This document shows, one piece after another, positions 24,301 to 50,900 of a stretch of 64,000 nucleotides of DNA; position 1 is the stretch's first letter, and each line of letters starts with the position of its first letter. A program made the translations under genes and the position numbers. Origin of the DNA: Edaphochlamys debaryana. Its lineage: Eukaryota; Chlorophyta; Chlorophyceae; Chlamydomonadales. Where the stretch lies: NCBI GenBank assembly GCA_016858145.1, contig JAEHOE010000140.1, positions 186,001-250,000 on the forward strand, given 5' to 3'. Under the pieces are notes generated by a model, which saw only the letters and a list, made by a program, of their open reading frames with translations, ran no database searches and was not told the origin of the DNA.

Positions 24301-24371
24301 GCCCCCGGGGCCAATACGCGTATTAATACGCAATACGGCCCCCTCCTCGCTAATACGGCTTAATACGGCTC
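21300..24371. repeat. segmental duplication, left copy
   Basis: This block matches 25520-28765 in direct orientation, about 4.2-4.4 kb apart. The stretch from about 22,900 to 24,371 is nearly identical to its partner, including the promoter. The part from 22,600 down to 21,300 is recognisable but diverged. The right-hand match ends in taatacggct, where the two sequences part abruptly. Confidence 0.88.
21481..23637 (-). CDS. F-box-like/ankyrin-like repeat protein with C-terminal membrane segments (copy 1)
   Basis: Supported exons: 23637-22327, 22195-21961, 21838-21707 and 21587 to a stop at 21481 (594 aa if exon 4 is read to that stop). The N-terminus carries an F-box-like motif common in algal ankyrin families (LGLVASFLDPNQVAWSFVLV). 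Ankyrin-like units follow, e.g. ALEAAAESGHTEAVRFLLS, ARNGNVGVLQALHEAGC and WPSAVASGCEEAVEWLAV. Exon 3 encodes a hydrophobic helix (MVLLAFLVGFLLVT) and exon 4 a second (ALYIRPVVGLAFALLMCRK). Exon 3 uses a GTGAGT donor (phase 1). In exon 4 the two gene copies differ mainly at synonymous sites, supporting coding. Translation might begin at an upstream ATG (23910). A 1-bp difference between copies further upstream makes earlier starts unlikely. A downstream exon (21327-21057) may replace the last residues. Function unknown; possibly an SCF adaptor at a membrane. Confidence 0.72.
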
Positions 24372-25465
24372 CATAGGAGCCCGGCCCAACGTCATCCAGC
24401 CGTGCACCATCCTGCCTCCACCCTGCCACCACCCTGCTTCTCCCGTGTCCCCCGGCCCCGGTATGGGGTCTCCCGCGCTCAATGTTTTCACCCTTCCCTC
24501 GTCTCCACCCCTCAGGCAGCTCCAGCCGCTCCAGACAACGCCACCGAACAGCTCGCCAGCGCAGATGAACGTTACCCCATTAAGCCGGCGTTGCGGCCCC
24601 CGTGCCCACGCCCAGCCCGTTTGCGACCCCTGGCGATCCTGCGCTGCGCCACCCAGCCCTTCCTGGCCCCCTGCTTGCCCTGTTCGCCTGTCAGCCGACC
24701 CTGTCGCGACACCACTCCATAGCAAAACTCTTGGGCCCGCAGCTGCACGTGCACTTGCTCCCTCCCAGCCTTTGCCCCTCCTCACTTGCACTCAGCCCCT
24801 CCCCAGCCTTGCCCCAGCCACGCAGCCCCGTGCGCAGCCAGCCGCGGATGCGTGCATGCGGTGCGTGCAGCCGGTGCGTGCAGCCGGTGCGTCAGCACGT
24901 CTTGACAACGGTCTACGGAAATCCGCCCTGCCAGCACTCTGATTGGGTTGGGTTGGGTCCGTCGTGTGTGTGCGGTTGGCTGGCCGTTTCTTGGCTCCGG
25001 GCTGTGGTGCCCAACTCCCAAAACTACCCTCTCCGTTTGCCGCCTGGTGTCGAGCTAGATAGCTGCACGCGGGATGGGTCCGGGTGGGATGAGCTTCCCT
25101 CTGCCGTACAGCCGCCAGCCCTACACACACCCCTCTGTTGGCACTGATTCTTTCCCCCGGCATAGCACATACACCGCATTACAGCTTACTGCAAGTGCTA
25201 CTACGGCTCACACAGCTTCTTCTTCACTACCTCCAGGTGAATTGCTCTTCTGGCATTGGGACCGCGGCCATTTGCACGCACTCCGCCGGGGACCTCGACA
25301 CCATGAGTGGCTCAGGAAAGTAGGCTTCCAATAAGGGCCGTCGCGCGCTTCCCATAGCATGCCCATGTCTGCTAGCCGCTCTCAGCTGCATCCCCGACTA
25401 CATCGTCTGCGCGTACCGCTCCGTGTAGTGCTAGAAAGCCCCGTTGCTTGTGTGCTACGCGGGGG
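24372..25465. other. unique spacer between the duplicated blocks
   Basis: No coding region is recognised. It contains a short tandem (gtgcgtgcagccg, about 24859-24895) and the candidate poly(A) signal of the second ankyrin-like gene. Confidence 0.5.
25179..25183 (-). terminator. candidate TGTAA poly(A) signal for the second ankyrin-like gene
   Basis: Minus-strand TGTAA lies 283 nt beyond the stop codon at 25466 of the possible terminal exon. This parallels the signal at 20699 downstream of the first copy, although the sequence between is not conserved. Confidence 0.35.
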
Positions 25466-25531
25466 CTATGCCCGCCTCCCCCAAGGCAGCAGGCCTTCCG
25501 CATGCTCGTCTGCCGCCAACGCCACCACATA
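25466..25531 (-). other. possible terminal exon of the second ankyrin-like gene
   Basis: After a good acceptor (cagcggcag/tatg) the frame reads YVVALAADEHAEGLLPWG and stops at 25466. It matches the start of the segment at 21327-21057 in the first copy. The upstream splice partner is not identified. Confidence 0.4.
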
Positions 25532-28500
25532 CTGCCGCTGCAACATACCCCTGCCTGCTTCGCTTCGTTGATGTTCTTCTACCCCTGCTTGCAGCGCCCC
25601 TCCCGTCCCCCCAAAAAAGGGCCCCACTTCCGTCTGTGCTGCCCCAACCAGGACGGACGCAGCGGGCCCAGGCAGGCCCAGGGGAGCAACGACGCGGCCC
25701 AACCCTAACACGCGGCCCACCGCCTCTTCCCCGTTCCGGCACCCCGAGTCATGCGTCAGCACCTCACAGCAGGCCCATGGTTTGTGTGCCAGTGGAGCGT
25801 CATGCCACCAACCGCCGCCAACCGCCAACCGCCAACCACGCGCGCACGTGTCAGCACTGTGCCGGCTCAGATGGCGGGCCGCACGCCAGAGCTGCCTTGC
25901 GGCACATCAGCAGCGCGAACGCGAGACCGACTACGGGCCTGACGTACAAGGCGAGCAGCCCTGCAGCAACGGGGGAGGGGCGCGCATATGGCGTTGGGAG
26001 CCGCCCGGTCATAACCCGGCATCCGACACACGTCACACCTGCAATACCCGTTGCAGCTCCGGCCGAGTCCCTGGCCCTAACTCACCCAGCCAAAAAGCAA
26101 TGCGCTTGAGCGCTGCAACCTCAGCTTCAACTTGCAACCTCCGGCTCTCGTCCACCGGCACCACCCTCAGTACGTGCAGTAAGCCCACGAGAAACGCCAG
26201 AAAGATCATCGAGTGAACTGAGGGGCGGGGATGGGTTGCGGAAGGAAGGCGAAGATGAGTGCACAGCGTTTGAAGTTGCCCGCCGCCCCACCCGCCGCAG
26301 CCCCTTCCCCGCTGGCCAAGCGCCAAGCTCCGCCCGGCCCTACCAAACTCCCACGCATGTTCACTCGGCCTTGCCGCCGCTGCCGCTGCCTCCCAGCTGG
26401 CGGGGCAGCCCGGCTCCTCCAGCCACGGCAGGGCGGCGGCGGCGGCGGGGACACGGCGAGCGGTTTCGGCGAGCTGTGGAGCGGCGCTGTCGCCGTAGGG
26501 GAATCCCAGCTTGTGCAGGCGCTGCGCCATGCGCAGGTCGCCCTGCAGCGCCGCGTCATCGTACGTGGACCACGACCACTGCAGGGCGGTGCGGAGGTCA
26601 CAGTTGAGGAGGAATGACAGGAACGACTGGGCTTACCCTGCAACCTCCCGTACGCAATCGGGTCGTCCAGACAGCACGCCCTGCGCAGCAGTGGCCGCCC
26701 AAGCGCACCAGCTTCGGAACACCAGCCCTCGCCGCCAGCCACACCACGGCCTCCTCGCAGCCAGACGCAACGGCGCTGGGCCACCAGGTGTGGGGCCCCC
26801 AACCCCAGCCCAGTCCCGCGGGGCGCAGCAGCCCCGGCATCGCCCGCATCAGCGGCACGCTCCCAGAGCTGGCTGCGAAGGCCAGGGCGTTCCAGGCATC
26901 ACCGGCACCCCGGAGGGTCCAGGGGTGTACCAACGCGAGACCCCAGTCCCCGTACGTGGCCAGGAGCCACTCCACCATGGGCAGGGAGCCTCCCTCTAGA
27001 GCTTCCCGGAGGCACGTGCATCGGTTACGGTCATCAATGCAGCCGGCCTCGTGAAGGGCCTGCAGCACCCCCACGTGCCCGTTTCGCGCGGCAGCTGAGG
27101 TGGCCGAGCTGAGGAACGGCCGCACTCCGCGGCTGAGCAGGAATCGCACGGCCTCCGTGTGCCCCGACTCGGCGGCGGCTTCGAGCGCGGAGGAGCTCCA
27201 ACTCGTCGGATGCGTTTGAGCGAGTCGGGCCACGGCCTGTGCCGCGTGCGGGCCGCGGTAGAACTCGGGCGTCCGAGAGGGGCGTGCCCAACGGAACCAA
27301 CTCCCGGCGGCGGCGGGCTGCTCGAGGTCCCGCCGGGCCTGCACGAGGTCGATTGCGGCGCGCCACACCCGGTAGAGTGCGGGGTCCTTGGCGCGAGAGG
27401 TTGAGGAATACAGGCGAATCCACACGGCGACAAGGTCCCCGCTCGCCGCCTTCGCCCAGTCCTCCTCGCTCCAAGTCTCCTCACCCGCGGAAGGCGCGAG
27501 CCCCTGCAGCCAGGCCCGAGCCTCCTCGACGATCCCCTGCCCCGGCCCTGCCGCGCTGATGAGGCACAGGCAGGCCAGGCGGACCGTCACCGAGCAGCCC
27601 AGAACCTCCACCAGCCAGCGGCACACCGCCAGCCGGCCATCAGAGGCGGCTGCGACCAGCACTTCTAGTGGGGGCGGTAGCAGCCCCGCCGCCACCACCG
27701 CCCCCTCCAGGCTCGCCCGGCTGCAGTCCGCCGCTGCCGCGCAGCGAGAGAGAAAGTCCGTCCGCTGCCGCCGCGTCAGGCCGAAGCACCAGTTCCGTGC
27801 TTGGAGCCGGCCCTCGAGGGTTGAGAGCGCGCCGGAAGCAATCACCCAGCCGAGCCTGATGGTGCGTGGTGCGCGCTGCCCGTGGTCGCCACATGCTGCC
27901 GCCACCACCGCTGCCTTGTTGACCAGTACGAAGCTCCACGCCACTTGGTTGGGGTCCAGGAAAGACGCGACGAGGCCGAGCATGTGACGCGATTGCCAAA
28001 CGTCCGCCACCGGGTCGCTCGGGGGCGCCATGGCATCGGGTCTAGCGGGTGCTTCTGGAGCACTGCGGGGTGGGGGGAGAACGGCAAGAACGTTAGCTCG
28101 CGAAACGGACGCGACGACCTGAAGCGCCTCGAGGTGCAGCACAGAAGCTCGCTCGCACCACCGCGAGCTCAAATCCCCTTCAAAACGCCCAACAACTAAC
28201 ACAGGCGTGGAGAGTTGGCCCCTCGCGGCAAGTTTCGGAATCCTCACCTGGTCGCGCGGTTCCTGCGGCCCCGGCTGGGAGCTTGCGGAACGCACTGTGG
28301 GCATTACGTCGGTGTATGAATGCACATAGGTTTTGCAGAATGGGGACGCCGCGTGGGACAACCGCCCGGATGCGGTAACGGGGCAGCCCAGGAGTTCCCC
28401 AGCACGCAGAGCGCATGTTACTTACCGGCCACATGACGTTCAGGGTTTGTCAAAGTGTACGTCCCGTTGTCATAGTGTCCGTGGGGTGGGGGCTGGGTGG

Positions 28501-28765
28501 GCGTTTACGGGTTCGGTGCTAGGAGGATTTGAGAGGAGGGGGGCAAGAGCAGGGCGGACAGACATGGCGGTGCGCGGCATGGGCGGGGAACTTGGGAGGC
28601 CTTGCCTGGGCAGGCGCTGGGGCGCCCTCTGGCGCAGTCCAGGATCCCTGTAGCTGCTGTCCCGCCTGTCCGCCAGGGTTGCATAATACGGCAGCCCCCG
28701 GGGCCAATACGCGTATTAATACGCAATACGGCCCCCTCCTCGCTGATACGGCTTAATACGGCTCT
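25520..28765. repeat. segmental duplication, right copy
   Basis: Direct-orientation partner of 21300-24371. The near-identical part runs from about 27,300 to 28,765 and stops within a TAATACGG repeat. Small indels (for example a missing t in cggtgtatgaatgc at about 28312) distinguish it from the left copy. Confidence 0.88.
25851..28031 (-). CDS. F-box-like/ankyrin-like repeat protein with C-terminal membrane segments (copy 2)
   Basis: Paralogue of the preceding gene. Exons 28031-26709, 26578-26344, 26217-26086 and 25960 to a stop at 25851 give 599 aa. The first about 250 residues are nearly identical to copy 1 (F-box-like LGLVASFLDPNQVAWSFVLV). The middle and C-terminal parts differ, e.g. 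exon 2 begins WSWSTYDDAALQGDLRMAQR where copy 1 has FVGSVQCQAALQGDLCMAQR. The donor after exon 1 is GTGCGC (GTGAGC in copy 1). Exons 2 and 3 have exactly the same lengths in both genes. The membrane helices are MIFLAFLVGLLHVL and ALYVRPVVGLAFALLMCRK. The uneven divergence along the gene suggests recent gene conversion of the 5' half or relaxed constraint on the 3' half. Function is unknown and the last exon is uncertain, as for copy 1. Confidence 0.72.
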
Positions 28766-29065
28766 AATACGGTGGCGCCCAGCCGTATTGATACGGCAGC
28801 GTACGGCAGCCCATATTGCCGCCTTGTGCATGAGCGAATGCGCTCCGCGTTCACGTAGAAGCGCAGGGAACGCGTAGGGCATCGGCTACGGCGGAACGGA
28901 CGGCTGAGCTGCCAACCGACGCACCCCAGCACACACACCCCGGCCGCCGGCCCCAGGCTGCCCGGCCGGTACCCCCGCGCCGCATGCCGTATTAATACGG
29001 CAGCGAGAGGCCGTATCCGTATTAATACGTATCCGTATCAATACGGGGACTGATACGTATTGGCA
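28680..29065. repeat. cluster of TAATACGG / CCGTATTA repeats
   Basis: At least ten copies of taatacgg or gatacgg and their inverse occur here, including the 12-bp palindrome aatacgcgtatt (also at 24313-24324 in the left copy) and gtattaatacg/tatcaatacgg forms. The cluster spans the right edge of the segmental duplication. Confidence 0.8.
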
Positions 29066-30170
29066 ACCCTGCTGTCCGCATCTACATCTGCCACGACGAC
29101 ACGCTTGGCAGCATCCCCTGTCATCGTTTTGAGCTTCTGACTGCACTGCACGGCCCAGCTATGAAGCCCCCTATCTGCAGCCATACAGCGCCCATGCACA
29201 CCCCTCCGCGCACGCGCGCAGTGCTCGATAGCCCGGTCAGCCCATCCCCATGTCACCCTGCGGCAACTGGAGGGATGACACGCGGTCGGGATTCGTGACA
29301 CCGACTTTCCCAGGATTCGGTCGGTCGAAGGGGGCGTGTCATCCCTCCGCTGCAACCGCCTCCGCAGTTGGCCACCCTCCCGCCCAGTAACCGGCTTCAC
29401 ACGTCAACCCTTGCCCTCCCCCATCCGCGCATCTGGCGCGGCCAACGGACCACGGTGCCCTCAGCTACCCCACCTCCAGCGCCCAGCCGTCGTTTCGCCC
29501 TACTGCGCTCGACAGCCTCCCACCCCTGCGCCCCAACCGTCACACCTGGCGCAATGGCCCACCCACCCCTGCCCCTCGCCCCACCTAGCTTTGCCCCTGT
29601 ACAGAGCGCGACCTGCGCACCCACAAGCTTGGCGCTTACTCACCCAACGTCAAAGCCGCATAGGCGCATAGCCTCAGCACACACCACAGCGCCCCGCAAG
29701 TTTCTTCTTCCCCCTGCTTCCCCTCGTCGCTTGCCCGCCGCTCACTCCGTCCACTGCCGCGTGCAAGGGTTCTACCCTCCACCCCCCACCTCCCCCCAAA
29801 GCCCCTGCCGCCTACAGTGAGGGAGCGCCCCGCCTGCCCCCGCGTGCCCGCACCTCCCCACGGCGGCCCTAGGACTGGACTGGACGGCCGTCCACGCACC
29901 TGTGCACCACACACACAACACCAATCCAACCAACCATAGTCCCGCCTCAGTCCGCCAGCTCCCCGTCTCGCGACCCGGCAATTACCGGTGCCCCCACCGG
30001 TCACCGCCTCGCCTTAAACCCCCCTCCCCCATCAACCCCCGTCTCCCCCACCTCCTCGCCCTCTTGGCCGCAAGCTCCCGCCCATACCACCGGCAGCCGT
30101 CACATACCATCAGCCCCAGCCCCCATCGCACACAGACCACCCTACCAGTGCCAGGGAGGCCTCACCGGAA
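28766..30170. other. intergenic between ankyrin-like copy 2 and the chromatin remodeller
   Basis: It contains the upstream region of the second ankyrin-like gene and the 3' UTR of the ISWI-like gene. Beyond the TAATACGG cluster I see only low-complexity C-rich sequence and no recognisable protein. Confidence 0.5.
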
Positions 30171-46200
<16,030 letters not shown>

Positions 46201-47940
46201 CGAGACGCGCGCCCGGCTGCGAGTCGCCAATCGCGCGCCAGAATGGCTGCTAGGCCGCGTAAGGGTCTACGGTGTGTCGGGTAATCTAGTCTGTTGGCAG
46301 TTTAACTCGATGGCGTGGGAATGGGAGCGTTCTTCCGAGACCTGCCTTCCCGCCTGATGGCGCCATGGAGACGGTTGCCCAGTGCGCTTTTCGCAGGGCT
46401 TCTGTGCCTTTTCCGGCACTCTTACCTCCCCTCTTGCTGTCAAGCCCTTATATTGTCACGGAGTGGACACGCCCCTACCCCTCCTGCCCGGCCCGACCGG
46501 GGTCGGTGTTCGTGCCTTTGCTTACCCCCTTCCGCCCCGGCATCTCTTGGTCGTAACTCGCCGCCAAGCTCCCTTTGTCACGTCCACCCCACGACCCCAC
46601 CCCGGCACTACGCCCCTGTGTCCGTAATAACCCCACCCCGAGACCCCACCCCCTTCCAGGCAATGAAGGACCCCCCTGGGGTCACAGTGTTTCGGCCCAA
46701 GTGTTTCGGCCCCTTCAGCCCCCGACCCTCCAGCCCCGACCGCAGGCAGTCCCCGCCACCACCGCCACGGCGCCACCAGCTGTTTGCCGCATGACACGGC
46801 TTCAGACACTCCGGAACTGAAGGCAGTCGGTTCTTCCCGCCCTGCCGTGGCGCCCGGTAGGTCCGCCCGCCAAGTGAGACCGGGCGGCGCGCAGAGCTTA
46901 CGTACGGGGAGGATGTGTGATTGTAATGTCGCGGGATAGGACTGTAAGCGCTCAAGTGCGCGGAGCCCCGCCGTCAGGCTTCTGCTGGGAGCGAAGCCCA
47001 CTGGGATAACCAGGGGATAACATTCATATTGGCGTGTGTCCACGGGACGGGTGTGCTTACCCGTGTTGTATAACAGTATAACAGTATAACAGTATACAGA
47101 GTTAAGGGAGGGGGGGTATGAGGGGCCGAGGCGGGGGGTGGCAGGTTTGGGCCAGCCCACACCCCCACGAGTCCACCCCCTGTCCTGTCCCCCTATCCTG
47201 CTTCCGCATCCTCCTCCTTTCGCGACGCGCACAGCGTAGATGCAGTCTGCTGCATCCCCCGTCGTCGACTGCACTTTGCTGGCCTTGCTTTCTGCGTAAC
47301 CTCGTCCCCGTTTCTCATTCCCCCATCGTCGTCTAGCATCGTCACCCTGGCTACGCTGCACGGCCCCAATGTAGCAGACACGCTGCCCGCCTCCAGGATA
47401 CGGAGGCGATGACGCACAAGAGTAGGGTTCCTGTCGGGTCTAGACCTGCCTTTCAAGACGCATCTACTACATGGAGACTGCGTGCCCGTCTGCCCGCCGG
47501 AGCCGCCGCCCCTCACAACCAAGCACAACCAAGCGATTCGTTCATATCTTCTGCCCTCTTGTTCCATCGTTGCATGCCCGGCACTTATCGGCGACAACGA
47601 CCATCATGGCATCATACCACCCTATCAACCTGTTCGGTGGCACCGTGTTGCCCCCCCCAGCCCTCAGCCCTCACCCCACCCCAACCCTCGCAACCCCGAC
47701 AACGTTTGATGCGAGCACGCATGCCCTTGTACTGCGCTCCGAGCGAAGGCACACAGCCAATGCGCCAGTCTTGTGCTCACGACCTCGAGCCCTACCCACA
47801 ACGGCCTGCCGCTCCACATTCAGCCACTGCACGGAGCCTTGCTCACGACTACGGTCACTATGGTTAAGGTGGCCTTAGTTGGTGATTACGTACTGCCTTG
47901 CTGCACCCAGAGCGTGACTGTCCTCCGCGCCTCGCGTTAC
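46201..47940. other. intergenic: ISWI-like promoter side and GPDH 3' flank
   Basis: I see no further gene. It contains a (TATAACAG)3 microsatellite at about 47068-47097 and a short tandem agtgtttcggcccaagtgtt at about 46688-46712. The left part is the promoter and 5' UTR of the ISWI-like gene. Confidence 0.5.
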
Positions 47941-50900
47941 TCACCGCCGCCGCCGCCCACCAATGAGCGCCGCCGCCACCGCCGCCACCGCCGCGCCAAC
48001 CGCCGCGCCCGCCAGCGCCGCCACCGCCTGCCCCTTCGCCACCCGCTCCCCCCTCCCGCCTGCCCTCGCCCCCTTCCCCACCGACCCCACCACCGCCCCA
48101 TTACTCACCCCACCCCCACCCCCGCCGCCGCCACCGCCGCCGCCGCCTCTGCCGCCGCCAACCGCCGCCGCCACCGGCGGCGCCGCCTTGAGCGCCTCCA
48201 CCGCCGCCGCCACCGCCGCCTCCATGTCCTCCTGGCTGGCGCCGCTGCTCGCCGCCGCCAGTAACGCCTGCGTCAGGCGTTTAATTTGGTTTAGTTTGTG
48301 AGACGTAACGTGTACCCTGTCGGGTGTGAGACAGAGCTATGTCGCTATGTCGCTATAGCGTGTACGATGTCGGTATTACACATGCCGTGGGTTGAGCGTG
48401 TCGGGTGCATAGGTGTATGCCCCTCGTGACGTGGCGTTACAAACCCCTGCCCAACACCTGTCGCTTTCAGGCGTGTCACCTGCGAGGCGGCGGCGCTGAG
48501 GGCGGCGGCAGAGGTCTGCGCGCGACGGTACAGCTCGGCGGCCGAGGCGGAGGCCTGACGAGGCGGACGGAGCGAGGGAGGTCAGGAGGGTCAGGATAGC
48601 TCATGTAGCTCAAGATCTCACCCTGGGTTATATGTAGATCCAATCACGGGTTCGGTAAATCCCGCACAACCCCTCAGAGTATGCGACCAAGCACGCAGGG
48701 TAAGCCAGATACGTAGGACCGTTGCTTGCCGTACCGCGGAGCAAGCACACCGGTACAGTGAGCACGGTCCCGTCACCCCAGCTACCGTACGTGCTCGCCA
48801 CACGTAATCAGTATTACCGTACAACCGCCGTACCTGGATCACGGCCTGCTCCACCTCGGGCTTGAGATCACGGCTCATGGACTCAGCCACCACCTGGGCG
48901 GCATCGGCGCCCTCTGGGGGGGGGGGGGAGGGGGGGAGATTTTCGGAGCATTGGAGAGCGGAGGAAGAGATAGAGCGGCGGCCAGCGAGCCCGATGCGCA
49001 CCGAGGTCCAGAGCGAAAGGTCCGGCGGGCTCCATTGGCGATGGCGTCGGCTGCTCTGACGAGTGGCGTAGGCTAGAGCGGCTAGACCTAACTCTAGAGC
49101 ACTCTCAGTGCAGTATGTAGGCAAGCTTGCTGGGCTGGCGTGCGTGCGTGCCGGCGTGCATTGTGGGATGCGTTCCTTACGCGAACCGCACTGGGACCGC
49201 AGCAAACGCCCCACCCAACCGACGTACCTATGAACGAAGATAGACCCACCACGAGACCCAGGCACGCCACGGTCGCGGGGCGGGGGCGAGGAGCGAAGGG
49301 GCAAAGTGAGAGACGGCCATTGCGGAGAAGTGCGCGTGCAGTGCTGTGGGGTGCAGACGGCCGCGCGCTAGAATTGAACGGTAATTATAGTAGTTAAGCA
49401 AGTATAGAATTTAATAGAAAGCACGCGGGGGACACGGGAAAGCCGAACGCCCGAACACGGGATGGGCGGTACGGAGCACACATGTGAAGGTGCCTCCGGG
49501 GTAGAGAGGGGGGGGGGGGTGGAAACAGGGAGTGCACGGGGTCGTGAAGCAGGGAGCGAAAGGGGACTACTCAACTCGCGTATCGGACGTGCAGCGGAAC
49601 AACGCGGACCCCCGGTCCATCAGGCTCCCAGGTCCTCCCGTGCGTGTCGCCGACTGACACCGCTAGCTTGCGATCGGCCGAGGACGCCCGGCCCTGCCCC
49701 CAACCCACACTCTTACCCACCCCCACCCCCTCACCCCCGCCCACCGTGGATGCAGCGGTGGATGCCGTCCATGACCGGCACCTCCACCCCCAGCCGCGCC
49801 GCCAGCTGCCGAATGGCGCGGGCCGTGGGGACGCCCTCCGCCACAGAGCCACCCATGGAGGCCTGGGGGGCGGGAAGGGGGAGGGATAGGGGGGGGGGAG
49901 TTAGGATGGGGGAAATCGAAGGAAGAGGGGTAGCCTTGGGACTCGCTATCCACCACGGAGCCACCCATGGAGGCCTGGGGGGGATACGGGGAGAGGGGGG
50001 GCCGGGGCGAGACTGAAGGAGATCCATGCAACGATTGGCAGCAGCATCGTACCGGTACCAGAGCATGGGGGATCAAGGGCACAGAAGAGCGGTCCATGCA
50101 GGGGGTGTGACGGTGGCGGGTGGTGGACGGAACGGCGATCCGTGTATGATTAGCAACGATTAGCAAGGGTGACCAGGAGCCGTTTTGGGGCTAAGCCCCC
50201 GCCGTCAGGCTCTCCGATTCATGCCCAGCCCGCGATGCCACAAGCTTCAGTTTCCTATCCCTATCGCTTGTGCCTTACTTGAACATTGGGCCCCCTGGCG
50301 CCTGGGGGGGACCACGGGGCTCAGCCCGTTTCCTGCCTGCCGGCAGCCACCCTTGTCAGAGGGGTTGGAGGCGGGGTGACGACGATGCATGGCGTTATGC
50401 TGGCGCCTATGTGTTATGCCCCTCCGTACCAGATACGGCGGCCGGAGCGTCCGGGTGCCGTACGCACACAGCACTACCTGCCGTACCTGAATGTCCGCCA
50501 GTTTCTCGCCCCGGCCCAGGCGCAGGCCCACGGTGCGGTTGCGACTCTGATCGCCTGTAGGGGGGGGAGGGACAGGGCAGGACGCGGATGGGACGCACCA
50601 CGCACAGGGGCTGATGGCGCGGGGAAAGGGGCGGGGGGCATGCCACCCGGGGCGCAGCCAAGCACATGGAGACCCCCGCCCTACCCGCCTTGAGCGCAGC
50701 TGGCAACGGGGTGCACTTATGAGGCTGATCAAGCCCCGGTGGAAGCTACCAAACACCGCCGCCGAGAACGCTTCCGCTTAGTCACCCCCCCGTCCATATC
50801 CAACCACCAACTACCAACTGCCAGCAGATGCCAACCGCCGCATCAACCAACCAACCTGTGCACGTGAGCACCAGGTCCCCCATGCCCGCCAGCCCGCTCA

